A DNA stretch of 64,000 bases from Bosea beijingensis (GCF_030758975.1 NZ_CP132359.1:4892962-4956961); one strand, 5' to 3'; counted from the stretch's first letter, positions 1-8,441 are shown. The notes: a model not told the origin generated them from the letters alone. Translations and numbers: made by a program.

Positions 1-474
1 ACCATGCTGGCGATCTCGCTGCATGCCGTGCGCGACGAGCTGCGTAACGAATTGGTGCCGCTCAACAAGAAATACCCGATCAAGGACCTGCTCGAGGCCT
101 GCCGGAACTATCCGGGACTCTCGAACGCGAAGCGGATCACGTTCGAGTATGTCATGCTCAAGGGCGTGAACGATTCCGATGCCGAGGCGCGCGAGCTCGT
201 GCGCCTGCTCAAGGGCATTCCGGCCAAGATCAACCTGATCCCGTTCAATCCCTGGCCCGGCACCAAATACGAATGCTCGGACTGGGACCGGATCGAGCGC
301 TTTTCCGAGATCGTCTTCCGTGCCGGCTATGCCTCGCCGGTGCGCACGCCGCGCGGGCGCGACATCCTCGCCGCATGCGGCCAGCTCAAGAGCGAGACGG
401 AGAAGCTCTCCGCCCGCGCTCGCCTGATGCTGGACGAGGCGCAAGCCGACGCTCCGGCCGTCGCGGCGGAATAA
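1..474 (+). CDS. rlmN: 23S rRNA (adenine2503-C2)-methyltransferase RlmN, C-terminal part
   Basis: This is the last 157 codons of RlmN, a radical-SAM enzyme that methylates C2 of A2503 in 23S rRNA and C2 of A37 in some tRNAs. The 5' end lies outside the window, so the radical-SAM CxxxCxxC cluster is not visible. Family-typical stretches are ISLHA at the start, [11 protein letters not shown] in the middle and [11 protein letters not shown] near the end; the cysteine of AACGQL is the one that becomes the methyl-carrying residue in the known enzyme. The alanine-rich tail is variable in the family. A small membrane-protein gene begins 3 bases after the stop. Confidence 0.95.
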   Translation, partial: TMLAISLHAVRDELRNELVPLNKKYPIKDLLEACRNYPGLSNAKRITFEYVMLKGVNDSDAEARELVRLLKGIPAKINLIPFNPWPGTKYECSDWDRIERFSEIVFRAGYASPVRTPRGRDILAACGQLKSETEKLSARARLMLDEAQADAPAVAAE

Positions 475-477
475 GCC

Positions 478-957
478 TTGCTGCGCTGGTTGCTGCTGAT
501 TCCGTTCGCCTGCCTCGTCGCGATGGGGGCGGGGCTGTTCTTCCTGGGCGCGGCGAGCTTCGCTTCGCCCGCCGTGGCCATGCTGATCGGCGGCGGCATC
601 GAGCGCCTCATCGATATCCTGTTCGGGCTCGCCGAAAGCGGCATCGACCCGGCGCCGGCCGCGCAAGCGGCGTTCGCGCTGATCGGCAAGCTGGGTCTGG
701 CGATCATTGTCGCGCCGGTCGTGCTGGTCGCAGTCGGCTCGGAGCTGTTCCGTTTGCGCAGCGGCCTGCTTCAGAGCGGCTTCACGGGACTTCTGGCCGC
801 GCTGTTGCCGCTTGCCATGCTGAGGTTGTCGCGCGCGCCGAGCACGGCCGAGATCCAGATCATCTCCGGCCTCTTCCTGGTCGGCGCGGCGACGGGCTTC
901 GTCTACTGGCTGATCGCCGGGCGCGGCGCTGGTGGCGAGCGCCCGGCGCAGCCCTAG
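478..957 (+). CDS. small hypothetical inner-membrane protein
   Basis: A 159-residue protein with about four hydrophobic segments (roughly residues 3-22, 27-45, 65-88 and 95-150, the last probably two helices). The start is a TTG 3 bases after the rlmN stop, so translation is probably coupled. I see no catalytic motif. The short tail after the last helix is hydrophilic (GRGAGGERPAQP). Genes of this kind often follow rlmN in related alphaproteobacteria, but I know of no assigned role. The choice of TTG is an inference from the lack of a better start codon upstream of the first helix. Confidence 0.7.
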   Translation: MLRWLLLIPFACLVAMGAGLFFLGAASFASPAVAMLIGGGIERLIDILFGLAESGIDPAPAAQAAFALIGKLGLAIIVAPVVLVAVGSELFRLRSGLLQSGFTGLLAALLPLAMLRLSRAPSTAEIQIISGLFLVGAATGFVYWLIAGRGAGGERPAQP

Positions 958-962
958 CCACC

Positions 963-2699
963 TCAGTCCCCGATCGCGACGCCTTCGCGGCGGCCGTCGG
1001 CGCCGCCCAGAAAGCCTTCCGGCGTCTTGACGATGGCTTGCGTGCCAGAGGTCATCTCCAGCAGGCGGACCTCGTGGCCCTTCGCCTCCAGCGCGGCCTT
1101 CCAAGCCTCGGCCTCGGTGCCCTTCTCCAGCTCGGTCGGGCCGTTGCGGCTGCCGAAATTGCCGAAATCCACGGCCTGTTGCGGATCCATCTTCCAGTCG
1201 AGCAGGGCGACCAGCGTCTTGCCGACATAGCCGATGATCTGGCTGCCGCCGGGCGAGCCGACCACGGCATAGAGCCGGCCGAAGGCATCGAAGACCAGCG
1301 TCGGCGCCATCGACGAGCGCGGGCGTTTGCCGGGCTCGACGCGATTGGCGACGGGCTTGCCGTCCTCCTCCGGTGCGAAGTTGAAGTCGGTCAATTCGTT
1401 GTTGAGCAGGAAGCCGCCCCTGGTCATGAGGCGGGAGCCGAAGCCGTCCTCGATCGTCGTGGTCATGGCGACGGCGTTGCCGTCCGCGTCGACGACGGAG
1501 ATATGACTGGTGCCGTTCTCGATGCCGTCGGAGGGGGAGAGCAATTGCGCGCGCTTGTTCGGGGGATCGCCGGGCTTGGCGCGGCCCATCGAGCGTTCGG
1601 GGCTGACGAGCCCGGCGCGCGAGCGGATATAGTCGCGATCGATCAGGCCGCTGACGGGCACGCTGATGAAGGCGGGATCGGCGAGGTAGAGCGCGCGGTC
1701 GGCGAAAGCGAGCCGGCCGGCTTCACTGAACCAGTGCGCGGCGTCAGCGCCCGGTCCCATCCGGCGCAGGTCCTGGCTTTCGAGGATGCCGAGCATCTGC
1801 TGGAGCGCGACCGCGCCCGAGCTTGGCGGCCCCATGCCGCAGAGGCGCCAGATGCGGTAGGCCCCGCAGACCGCTTCCCGCTCCTCAACCTTGTAGGCGG
1901 CGAGATCGGCGAGCGTGATATCGCCCGGATTGGTCGGATGGCCGGTGACCGTCGCGACGATATCCTCGGCGACCTGTCCCTTGTAGAGCGCCTCCGAGCC
2001 TTGGGATGAAACGGCCCGCAGCGTCGCGGCGAAGGCCGGGTTCTTCAGGACGGTGCCGACAGCCTTGGGCTTGCCGTCCGGCTCGTAGAAATAGGCGGCG
2101 GCGAGCGCGTTTTTCGGCAGGTCCTTTTCGCCGGCGAGCAGGCCATTGAGCCGCGGCGAGATCGCGAAGCCTTCCTCCGCCAGTTTCAGGGCAGGGGCGA
2201 CGACGTCAGGCCAGGGCAGCTTGCCCCAACGGCGATGCGCCTCCTCCAGCAGTTTCAGCGTTCCGGGGACGCCGACCGAACGGCCGCCGACCACGGCCTC
2301 CTTGAACGGCATCGGCTTGCCGTCCTTCATGAAGCGGTCGGGCTTGGCGGCGGCCGGGGCGGTCTCGCGGCCGTCAAGCGTCGTCACCTTTCGGCCGGCC
2401 TCGTCCCAATGGACGAAGAAGGCGCCGCCGCCGATGCCGGAGCTCTGCGGCTCGACGAGATTGAGGACGAGCTGGATGGCGATCGCGGCGTCGGTGGCGC
2501 TGCCGCCGGCGCGCAGGATGTCGCGCCCGGCCGTCGCGGCCAGCGGATTGGCAGCGGCCGCCATGAAACGCTGGGCCGTTCCGAGCGTCTTGACGGCGCG
2601 CCCGGTCGCTGCCTCCGGGGCGGGGGCTTGTGGCTGGGCGATGGCGATCTGGGTGGCGAGCAGGGCTGCGGGAACCGAGAGAAAGAGAGACAGGCGCAT
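963..2699 (-). CDS. ggt: gamma-glutamyltransferase (periplasmic)
   Basis: Cleaves and transfers the gamma-glutamyl group of glutathione and related compounds in the periplasm. The 578-residue product starts at an ATG that gives a good signal peptide (MRLSLFLSVPAALLATQIAI, cut near AQPQ); the open frame runs further upstream but has no plausible secretory start there. The precursor self-cleaves before the catalytic threonine, here Thr397 in NGTSHISVVD; the common TTH is TSH, a conservative change of the second residue. The oxyanion-loop region reads GSPGGSQIIGY. Length and order of motifs match full-length GGT. It is convergent with the membrane-protein gene and divergent from lemA. Confidence 0.94.
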   Translation of the reverse strand: MRLSLFLSVPAALLATQIAIAQPQAPAPEAATGRAVKTLGTAQRFMAAAANPLAATAGRDILRAGGSATDAAIAIQLVLNLVEPQSSGIGGGAFFVHWDEAGRKVTTLDGRETAPAAAKPDRFMKDGKPMPFKEAVVGGRSVGVPGTLKLLEEAHRRWGKLPWPDVVAPALKLAEEGFAISPRLNGLLAGEKDLPKNALAAAYFYEPDGKPKAVGTVLKNPAFAATLRAVSSQGSEALYKGQVAEDIVATVTGHPTNPGDITLADLAAYKVEEREAVCGAYRIWRLCGMGPPSSGAVALQQMLGILESQDLRRMGPGADAAHWFSEAGRLAFADRALYLADPAFISVPVSGLIDRDYIRSRAGLVSPERSMGRAKPGDPPNKRAQLLSPSDGIENGTSHISVVDADGNAVAMTTTIEDGFGSRLMTRGGFLLNNELTDFNFAPEEDGKPVANRVEPGKRPRSSMAPTLVFDAFGRLYAVVGSPGGSQIIGYVGKTLVALLDWKMDPQQAVDFGNFGSRNGPTELEKGTEAEAWKAALEAKGHEVRLLEMTSGTQAIVKTPEGFLGGADGRREGVAIGD

Positions 2700-2824
2700 G
2701 GGCGAAGCTCCGGTGAGGCGCGCAGGATAGGCTATTCGCCGCGGCCTGACAGCTTGGATCGATAAGCGCTGGCGGGTAAGGTCCGAATCGCTTGTTCTGA
2801 CGTTGCCAAAAAGGGGTTTTCGGC

Positions 2825-3427
2825 ATGTCGTTTTCGACCCACCTTCGCCGGCCGCTCTCCTGGCTCGTCCTCGGCATGCTCGGAATCGTGCTCGCCGGCT
2901 GCGGCTACAACAACGTGCCGACGCTGGAGGAAAAGGCGAAAGCCGCCTGGTCCGAGGTGCAGAATCAGTACCAGCGCCGCGCCGACCTGATCCCGAATCT
3001 GGTGGAAACGGTGAAGGGCTACGCCGCGCAGGAGCGCGAAGTCCTGACCGCGGTCGTCGAGGCCCGCGCCAAGGCAAGCCAGGTCAAGGTCGATGCCTCC
3101 ACGATCAACGACCCCGCGAAGTTCAAGGAATACCAGGACGCGCAGAACCAGCTCACCGGCGCGCTGGGGCGGCTGCTCGTCACGGTCGAGCGCTATCCGG
3201 ACCTGAAATCCAACCAGAACTTCCTCGCCCTGCAATCGCAGCTCGAAGGCACCGAGAACCGGGTCGCGGTGGCGCGGCGCGACTACATCCAGGCGGTGCA
3301 GGCCTTCAACACCGAGATCCGTACCTTCCCGGGCGTGATCTGGGCGAAGCTGTTCTGGGGCGCCAAGCCGATGGAGACCTTCACGGCGACCGCGGGTGCC
3401 GAGCGGCCGCCGGCGGTGAAGTTCTAA
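2825..3427 (+). CDS. lemA: LemA family lipoprotein
   Basis: A 200-residue LemA-fold protein. A lipobox LAGC places the acylated cysteine at residue 26 after a hydrophobic helix, so it is predicted to be membrane-anchored. The conserved part begins with the helix containing WSEVQNQYQRRADLIPNLVE and ends with FPGVIWAKLFW, both typical of the family, which forms long antiparallel helices. The next two genes code for TPM-domain proteins; lemA followed by TPM-domain genes is a common bacterial arrangement, suggesting a shared envelope function, but the biochemical role of LemA is not established. Confidence 0.93.
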   Translation: MSFSTHLRRPLSWLVLGMLGIVLAGCGYNNVPTLEEKAKAAWSEVQNQYQRRADLIPNLVETVKGYAAQEREVLTAVVEARAKASQVKVDASTINDPAKFKEYQDAQNQLTGALGRLLVTVERYPDLKSNQNFLALQSQLEGTENRVAVARRDYIQAVQAFNTEIRTFPGVIWAKLFWGAKPMETFTATAGAERPPAVKF

Positions 3428-3431
3428 GGTT

Positions 3432-4286
3432 GTGACGACCTTGCCGGAAGAGGCGCGGGAAACCCCTCCCCCGTGTGGGAGAGGGTTTCTGCGTCGTGTT
3501 TCCGCATTCTTCGTTTTTCTGCTCTGCGCTCTTCCCGTGTTCGCCGCCGAGCCGACCTATCCGGCCCTGACCGGGCGGGTCGTCGACGGCGCCAATCTGC
3601 TCGCGCCCGATGTCCGGCAGCGGCTCGAAGACAAGCTCAAGGCGCATGAGGACAAGACCTCCGACCAGGTCGTCGTCGCGACCCTGCCGTCGCTGCAGGA
3701 CGTCACGATCGAGGATTTCGCCAACGGGCTCTTCCGGTATTGGAAGCTCGGCCAGAAGGCCAAGAACAACGGCGCCCTGCTGATCGTCGCGCCGAAGGAG
3801 CGCAAGGTCCGCATCGAGGTGGGCTACGGCCTGGAAGGGGCTCTGACCGATGCCCTCTCCAAGGTCATCATCACCACGGCGATCGCGCCGAAATTCAAGA
3901 CCGGCGACTTTGCCGGGGGTATCGAGGCTGGCGTCGACGCCATCCTGACGATCCTTGCGGGGGATGCCGAGGAATGGCAGCGCAAGGCCGAGGTGCGCTC
4001 GGACGAGAGCACGCTGGGCGAGGATATCGCGGTCATCATCGCGATGATCTTCATCTTCCTGTTCATCGTCGCCTTCCTGCGCGGGCTGAGCCAGCAGGGC
4101 GGCGTGCGCCGGCATCGCCTGCGCAACGGCCAGTGGGTGACGCTGCCGCAGAGCACGGGCTGGAGCACCGGCTCCGGTTCCAACTCGGGCTGGAGCGGCG
4201 GTGGAGGCGGCTGGAGCTCGGGCGGCGGCGGATTTTCAGGTGGCGGCGGCTCCTCGGGCGGCGGCGGGGCTTCGGGAGACTGGTGA
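3432..4286 (+). CDS. TPM-domain membrane protein with Gly/Ser-rich tail (YgcG-like)
   Basis: A 284-residue exported protein. A hydrophobic signal segment at about residues 22-37 is followed by a TPM (YgcG) domain at about 40-180, including VDGANLLAPD and RIEVGYGLEGALTD. A transmembrane helix lies at about 198-216, and a Gly/Ser/Trp-rich tail from about 232 ends the protein. The likely start is a GTG 4 bases after lemA; the first 20 codons cross a palindromic repeat (3460-3488), so TTG 3441 or a start just before the signal segment is possible. The stop overlaps the next ATG by one base. TPM proteins are often linked to LemA; some plant homologues act on photosystem II. Confidence 0.9.
   Translation: MTTLPEEARETPPPCGRGFLRRVSAFFVFLLCALPVFAAEPTYPALTGRVVDGANLLAPDVRQRLEDKLKAHEDKTSDQVVVATLPSLQDVTIEDFANGLFRYWKLGQKAKNNGALLIVAPKERKVRIEVGYGLEGALTDALSKVIITTAIAPKFKTGDFAGGIEAGVDAILTILAGDAEEWQRKAEVRSDESTLGEDIAVIIAMIFIFLFIVAFLRGLSQQGGVRRHRLRNGQWVTLPQSTGWSTGSGSNSGWSGGGGGWSSGGGGFSGGGGSSGGGGASGDW
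3460..3488. repeat. C/G-rich palindromic repeat inside the 5' coding region of the TPM gene
   Basis: Imperfect inverted repeat: a left arm AAACCCCTCCCCC, a loop GTGT and a right arm GGGAGAGGGTTT. This CCCTCTCCC-type palindrome is a frequent intergenic repeat in Hyphomicrobiales. Here it falls within the first 20 codons of the TPM gene and is read as ETPPPCGRGFL, between the GTG start and the signal sequence. It could form a hairpin near the ribosome-binding region if the true start lies after it. Confidence 0.65.
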
Positions 4287-4891
4287 TGGATACAGCCGAC
4301 AGGGACGCGATCTCGGAAGCCGTGCGCCGGGCCGAGAGCATGACCGCGGGCGAGATCGTCGTGGTGATCGACCGCGCGGCGTCAAGCTATCGCAACGTCC
4401 CGGTGATCATGGCGCTGACGCTGGCGCTGTTCGTGCCCTGGCCGCTTTTGTGGCTCACGGTGATGAGCGCGCCGCGGATCTTCCTGATCCAGTTGATCTG
4501 CGCTGCCGGCCTGCTGGCGAGCCTGCTCTGGTATGGCCGAGGCGGACGTTTCGTGCCGGGTTTCGTCAAACGCCGGCGCGCGCATGACGTGGCGCTGCGC
4601 GAGTTCACGGCGCGCGGGCTGACGCGGACGAAGGGACGCACCGGTGTGCTGCTCTATATCGCGCTGCAGGAGCGTTATGCCGAGATTATCGCCGATACCG
4701 GCATCGACGGGCTGGTCGAGAAGGATACTTGGCGCGGAATCATCGAGCCATTGCTTGCCGCTGCGCGGGAGGACCGCCTGACCGAAGGTCTGATTGCAGC
4801 CGTGGGTTCGGTCGGGGCCGTGCTGGGGCAGCATGTGCCGCCCGTGCCCGGCGATGTCGACGAACTCTCGAACAAGGTCATCCTGCTTTAA
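4286..4891 (+). CDS. TPM-domain inner-membrane protein
   Basis: A 201-residue protein, third gene of the lemA/TPM group. The ATG overlaps the preceding stop (TGATG), so the two are translationally coupled. An N-terminal segment with ESMTAGEIVVVID starts a TPM-like domain that is split by two transmembrane helices at about residues 36-55 and 62-82. The C-terminal half (GRTGVLLYIALQERYAEIIA, then DTGIDGLVEKDTW) is the typical TPM part of the short membrane-embedded family members. The open frame continues upstream on paper, but the overlap and domain boundary support this start. Function unknown; likely acts with the two upstream products in the envelope. Confidence 0.88.
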   Translation: MDTADRDAISEAVRRAESMTAGEIVVVIDRAASSYRNVPVIMALTLALFVPWPLLWLTVMSAPRIFLIQLICAAGLLASLLWYGRGGRFVPGFVKRRRAHDVALREFTARGLTRTKGRTGVLLYIALQERYAEIIADTGIDGLVEKDTWRGIIEPLLAAAREDRLTEGLIAAVGSVGAVLGQHVPPVPGDVDELSNKVILL

Positions 4892-4913
4892 GCGGGCGAC
4901 GCCGCAGGCAGGT

Positions 4914-5687
4914 TCAGCGCTTCGCCAGCCCCTTCGCGGCGCCGAGGATCGCGCCGGGCATCATATAGCCGTACTTGTTGGGGCGCTCGGTCTGGACGAC
5001 GACGACATAGCCATCGGCCTCGGGTGCCTGGGTGGCGGATAGCGGCGCGGTGACCGTCGCCTCCTTGCCGGCCCACTCGCCGACGCGGACCATCCCGCGC
5101 ACGACATTGGCATAGGCGAGCGTGCGGCCCTGGTTCTCGCCGCGCGTCACCGGCACGGCCGCCTGATGCGTGGTCGGCAGGATCCAGATGCCGGCCGTGG
5201 TCTCGCTCTCGCTCCCCGTCGGAGCGACCTGGATCTGGAGAGCGCCGTTCTCTTCCTTCAGGCTGACCTTGGCGGCGAAGCCGGTCGTCGCGAACTGGTT
5301 GACCGCCTTCTCGATCTCCGCCCGCTCCGAGCCGATCGCATGGGTGGCGCCGTTGATCACGACCTGCGGGGTGTAGACCTGCCCGTCTCCGCGGGCCTTG
5401 GCGTAAAACTTTTGGCGCTTCGCGAAGGAATCCTTGCCGAGCGTGTCCTTCCAGCCGAGATAGTCCCAGTAGGTCACCGGCAGGGTCAGCGCGATCAACT
5501 CCGGGTCCTTGGCCAGTTCGGCGACGAGCGCATCGGCCGGCGGGCAGGAGGAGCAGCCCTGACTGGTGAAGAGCTCGATCACCGCCTTCAGGGGCTTCGC
5601 GGGCGTCTGCGCCAGCGCCTGCGCCGCAGCCATGCCGAGGGCAAAGGCGGCGACGGTCGCTGCGAGATGGCGCGGGCGAGGGGACAT
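4914..5687 (-). CDS. DUF1223 family protein, thioredoxin-like fold, exported
   Basis: A 257-residue exported protein. The chosen ATG gives a signal peptide ending near AAAQALAQ; a longer frame exists but adds 24 residues without secretory character. The DUF1223 hallmark is a thioredoxin-like N-terminal region with FTSQGCSSCPPAD, whose Cys45 and Cys48 form a CxxC pair, followed by VTYWDYLGWKD and YTPQVVINGA (a cis-Pro-like loop). It could be a periplasmic thiol-redox protein, but no substrate is known to me. It sits 68 bases after the lpxXL stop and may share that transcript. Confidence 0.88.
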   Translation of the reverse strand: MSPRPRHLAATVAAFALGMAAAQALAQTPAKPLKAVIELFTSQGCSSCPPADALVAELAKDPELIALTLPVTYWDYLGWKDTLGKDSFAKRQKFYAKARGDGQVYTPQVVINGATHAIGSERAEIEKAVNQFATTGFAAKVSLKEENGALQIQVAPTGSESETTAGIWILPTTHQAAVPVTRGENQGRTLAYANVVRGMVRVGEWAGKEATVTAPLSATQAPEADGYVVVVQTERPNKYGYMMPGAILGAAKGLAKR

Positions 5688-5755
5688 GTTCTGGACTCTG
5701 CGGACGACTTCTTTTCCGGAGGTTACCAAAGCCCGCAATCTGCACGCGAGGGAAA

Positions 5756-6736
5756 TCACGTTGCCTTGAAAACCGGCACGGTCGCGCCGGCGTGATCGAA
5801 GGCCTCACGCGCGGCGGCCGAGATCATGTTGGGCCGCCAGCGGCGATGCATCCAGAGCCATTGTTCGGGATACTCGCGCACCCAGCCCTCGACGACCGCC
5901 GTCATCATCGCCATCGCGCCCTGGACGTCGATCTCGCCATTGGCGTCGCGGGGCAGGTCGAGCGGCGGCGTCAGTTCCAGCCGGAAGCGGTGGTTCGGCA
6001 GGCGGATGACGCGCACGCCATGGACCGGGCATTCGAAGCGCCTGGCGAATTTGCCCATGATCGGGTTGGTCAGCGCCGGGCGGCCGAAGAAAGGCACCAC
6101 GACGCCACGGGTGAAATGCTGGTCGATCAGCATGCCGAGATGGCCGCCATTCTCCAGCACGCCCTGCATGGCGAAGGCCGCTCCCTGCTTGGCGGCGGCG
6201 AGCCCACCCATCGTGCCGGAGCGGATCTCGTGGACGACAGCGGCGATCGCCGGGTCGTTCGGCGCCCGGAAGACCGCGGTGGTCTCGAGATCATAGGCCT
6301 GCGCGCAGATCGCCGGCAGCTCCCAGTTGGCGAGATGCGTCGAGAAGATCAGGCCGGGCTTCTCGTCGTCCTTGAGCGCGATGAAATGCTCGATGCCCTT
6401 GACCTCGACGCGCGAAGGCTTGTCGGGGTTGAGGTAATCGTAATCGAAGAGCGTCTTCAGATGGGCATATTCACCGGCAACGCGGCCGAGATTCTCCCAG
6501 GCGCCGCGCGCGATGCGCTTCACCTCGGCCTCGTCCTTCTCGGGGAAGGCGGCGCGGATATTGGCGAGTGCGACGCGATTGACCGGAATCAGCGGGCTCG
6601 CGCTGCGCAGGAGCCAGCCGCCGAGGTCGCTGGCGCGCTCCGGCCCGAGCAGGCGCAGGAAGCCGAACAGGGCGCGGATCACGCCGATCATCACCGCGGC
6701 GCCGGCGCGCGCGGCGATAGCCTTCAATCGTCTCAA
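5756..6736 (-). CDS. lpxXL: lipid A very-long-chain acyltransferase LpxXL (HtrB/LpxL family)
   Basis: Membrane acyltransferase of the LpxL/HtrB family, last gene of the lipid A long-chain cluster. In rhizobia LpxXL transfers a 27-hydroxyoctacosanoyl-type chain from AcpXL to lipid A. With a TTG start the product is 326 residues; the HX4E catalytic motif is His134 to Glu139 in STHLANWELP, and a hydrophobic helix precedes it at about 14-32. The frame remains open to another TTG at 6820, but those 28 extra residues look non-coding and MRRLKAIAAR is a natural N-terminus for the family. It starts 109 bases after adh. Assignment rests on family plus cluster context. Confidence 0.88.
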   Translation of the reverse strand: MRRLKAIAARAGAAVMIGVIRALFGFLRLLGPERASDLGGWLLRSASPLIPVNRVALANIRAAFPEKDEAEVKRIARGAWENLGRVAGEYAHLKTLFDYDYLNPDKPSRVEVKGIEHFIALKDDEKPGLIFSTHLANWELPAICAQAYDLETTAVFRAPNDPAIAAVVHEIRSGTMGGLAAAKQGAAFAMQGVLENGGHLGMLIDQHFTRGVVVPFFGRPALTNPIMGKFARRFECPVHGVRVIRLPNHRFRLELTPPLDLPRDANGEIDVQGAMAMMTAVVEGWVREYPEQWLWMHRRWRPNMISAAAREAFDHAGATVPVFKAT

Positions 6737-6845
6737 GGTCGGTCCTGCCTGAAACGCCCGTGCCGAGAGCAAGACCGGGCCTTGAAGGCGCGATCTGGGG
6801 CAGGAACGCGCCCGCGTCAAGTCTTTGACGGGAAACAGGTCGCAA

Positions 6846-7868
6846 TCAGAAGGCGATGACGACCTTGCCGAAGACCTTGCGGCCCTCGATCCGGGCGAGC
6901 CCCTTCTCGAATTCGGCGAGCGGGAAGACCGAGTCGATCACCGGCTTCATCCCACCGGCCATCTTCTCCAGCGACTGCGCGATATTCTCCATCCGGCAGC
7001 CGAAGGAGCCGGTGATGCGATATTGCTGCTGGAAGAGCTGCATCAGGTTGATCGTGGCCGAGGGGCCGGAGGTCGCGCCGCAGGTGACGAGCCGGCCGCC
7101 GCGCTTCAGGCAGAGCAGCGAGCCGTTCCAGGTGTCGGCACCGACATGCTCGAACACGACATCGACGCCCTTGCGGCCGGTCAGCTTGCGGACGACGCCC
7201 TCGAACCGGTCCTCGCGGTAGTTGATGACGTGGTCTGCGCCGAGCGCCTTGGCCTTGGCGCCCTTCTCGTCGTCGCCGACCGTCGTGTAGACCGTGCAGC
7301 CGATCGCCTTGGCCATCAGGATCGCGGCCGTGCCGATGCCGGAGCCGCCGGCATGGACGAGCACGGATTCGCCGGGCTCCAGCTTCGCGTTGTCGAACAG
7401 CATGTGCTGGACCGTGCCGAAGCCGATCGGGGCGCAGGCGGCATCCTCGAAGGAGACGCCCTTCGGCGCCTTGATGGTGAGGCGGGCCGGGCGGTTGAGC
7501 AATTCGCGCGCGAAGCCGTCGATATGGAAGCCCATGATGCCGGCGACGTTCTCGCAGAGATTGTCGCGGCCCTCGCGGCAGGCCTTGCACTGGCCGCAGG
7601 TATCGGCGCCATAGGCGGTGACGGTGTCGCCGGGTGCGAAGCCGGTGACGCCCTCGCCGACGCAGACGATCTCGCCGGCCGCTTCGACGCCGGCCGCCTG
7701 CGGCATCTTGCGCTTGGCGAAGGCCATGCCGCGGAAGCCCCAGAGGTCGAGATAGTTCAGCCCGACGGCCTTGATGCGGATCTGCACCTCGCCGGGAGCC
7801 GGCGACGGCGGCGGCTCGATGTCTTCGAGACGGAGATCACGGTCACCATGGAGCTGGAGAGAACGCAT
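6846..7868 (-). CDS. zinc-type medium-chain alcohol dehydrogenase/reductase of the AcpXL cluster
   Basis: A 340-residue MDR-superfamily oxidoreductase. The N-terminal GroES-like domain holds the structural-zinc cysteines in CGQCKACREGRDNLC (about residues 93-107). The nucleotide-binding region is GESVLVHAGGSGIGTAA (about 165-181), typical of NADPH-using quinone-reductase-like members. An adh gene of this type sits between the fabF genes and lpxXL in rhizobial acpXL clusters and is needed there for the long-chain hydroxy acyl chain, though its exact reaction is unsettled. Here a toxin-antitoxin pair separates it from fabG. The ATG lies 15 bases after the toxin stop and lacks a clear Shine-Dalgarno sequence. 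Confidence 0.9.
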   Translation of the reverse strand: MRSLQLHGDRDLRLEDIEPPPSPAPGEVQIRIKAVGLNYLDLWGFRGMAFAKRKMPQAAGVEAAGEIVCVGEGVTGFAPGDTVTAYGADTCGQCKACREGRDNLCENVAGIMGFHIDGFARELLNRPARLTIKAPKGVSFEDAACAPIGFGTVQHMLFDNAKLEPGESVLVHAGGSGIGTAAILMAKAIGCTVYTTVGDDEKGAKAKALGADHVINYREDRFEGVVRKLTGRKGVDVVFEHVGADTWNGSLLCLKRGGRLVTCGATSGPSATINLMQLFQQQYRITGSFGCRMENIAQSLEKMAGGMKPVIDSVFPLAEFEKGLARIEGRKVFGKVVIAF

Positions 7869-7883
7869 GAGATTCGAACGCTT

Positions 7884-8168
7884 TCAGAGCTTGTCCGGCC
7901 ATTGCCGGGAGGTATGGATCACGGCGATGATCTGAACGGAGTGATCATGCACGCGATAGGGCAGGATATGCGACGTCCCGGGAACCACGAGTTCGCGAGT
8001 GCCCTCGATGCGCCCTGGCCGGCCGCTTGCCGGATGATGCAGCAGTTGCGCCGGTGCGGCGCGGATCATGCGGATCATCGACAGGGAGGCATAGGGATTG
8101 AACTGCGCCAGATAGCGCGCCGCGTCGCGCAGATTGCGCTGCGCCCTTGGCGTCCAGACTATTCTCAT
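7884..8168 (-). CDS. type II toxin, RelE/ParE family
   Basis: A 94-residue toxin. RelE/ParE-fold signatures are an N-terminal RIVWTPRAQRNLRDAARYLA helix region and a C-terminal beta part with GRPGRIEGTRELVVPG, LPYRV and VQIIAVIHTSRQWP. Length and sequence fit ParE-type toxins, which poison gyrase, better than ribosome-dependent RelE, but the two cannot be separated by eye. Its ATG overlaps the antitoxin stop by 4 bases, the standard antitoxin-first arrangement. The pair sits inside the lipid A acylation cluster, so adh and lpxXL are downstream of it on the same strand. Confidence 0.92.
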   Translation of the reverse strand: MRIVWTPRAQRNLRDAARYLAQFNPYASLSMIRMIRAAPAQLLHHPASGRPGRIEGTRELVVPGTSHILPYRVHDHSVQIIAVIHTSRQWPDKL

Positions 8169-8413
8169 TGCCGGTCGATCTTGGCCTGAATCTCGGCCTC
8201 GATCGCATCAAGATCGGCTTCGGTGACAAACTCGCCGCGGTCGGCCTCGGCCAAACCCGCCTTGATCTGCTCGATTTGCCAAGCGTTCAGCTCGACATAA
8301 CTCTCGATCGCCTTGGTAACGAGCCAACTCCGCGAGCGGTCGGTGTCGGCGGCGAGCGCGTCGAGCCTGGCCAGCATCTCGTCGTCGAGGCGAATGGTGA
8401 AGGCTGCCGTCAT
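8165..8413 (-). CDS. type II antitoxin, ribbon-helix-helix (CopG/ParD-like)
   Basis: An 82-residue antitoxin. The N-terminal ribbon-helix-helix DNA-binding unit is FTIRLDDEMLARLDALA followed by RSRSWLVTKAIESYV (about residues 5-40). The C-terminal acidic, helical part (AEADRGEFVTEADLDAIEAE) is the usual toxin-wrapping segment. It is first in the toxin-antitoxin operon and overlaps the toxin gene by 4 bases. An 11-bp inverted repeat directly before the ATG is a likely autoregulatory operator. The fabG stop is 55 bases upstream. Confidence 0.92.
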   Translation of the reverse strand: MTAAFTIRLDDEMLARLDALAADTDRSRSWLVTKAIESYVELNAWQIEQIKAGLAEADRGEFVTEADLDAIEAEIQAKIDRQ

Positions 8414-8416
8414 GTC

Positions 8417-8441
8417 GGTTCACTCCGGTTCGGAGCGAACC
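8417..8441. promoter_or_regulatory. inverted repeat, candidate toxin-antitoxin operator
   Basis: GGTTCACTCCG, a 3-base loop, then CGGAGCGAACC: 11-bp arms with one mismatch, starting 4 bases upstream of the antitoxin ATG. RHH antitoxins normally repress their own promoter through such palindromes. Its position suggests autoregulation, and perhaps a private promoter that also feeds adh and lpxXL. The binding role is inferred. Confidence 0.55.

Noticed and set aside
963..3077. Longer upstream start for gamma-glutamyltransferase
   Set aside because: The extension is Arg/Pro/Ser-rich and overlaps lemA; the ATG at 2699 gives a proper signal peptide.
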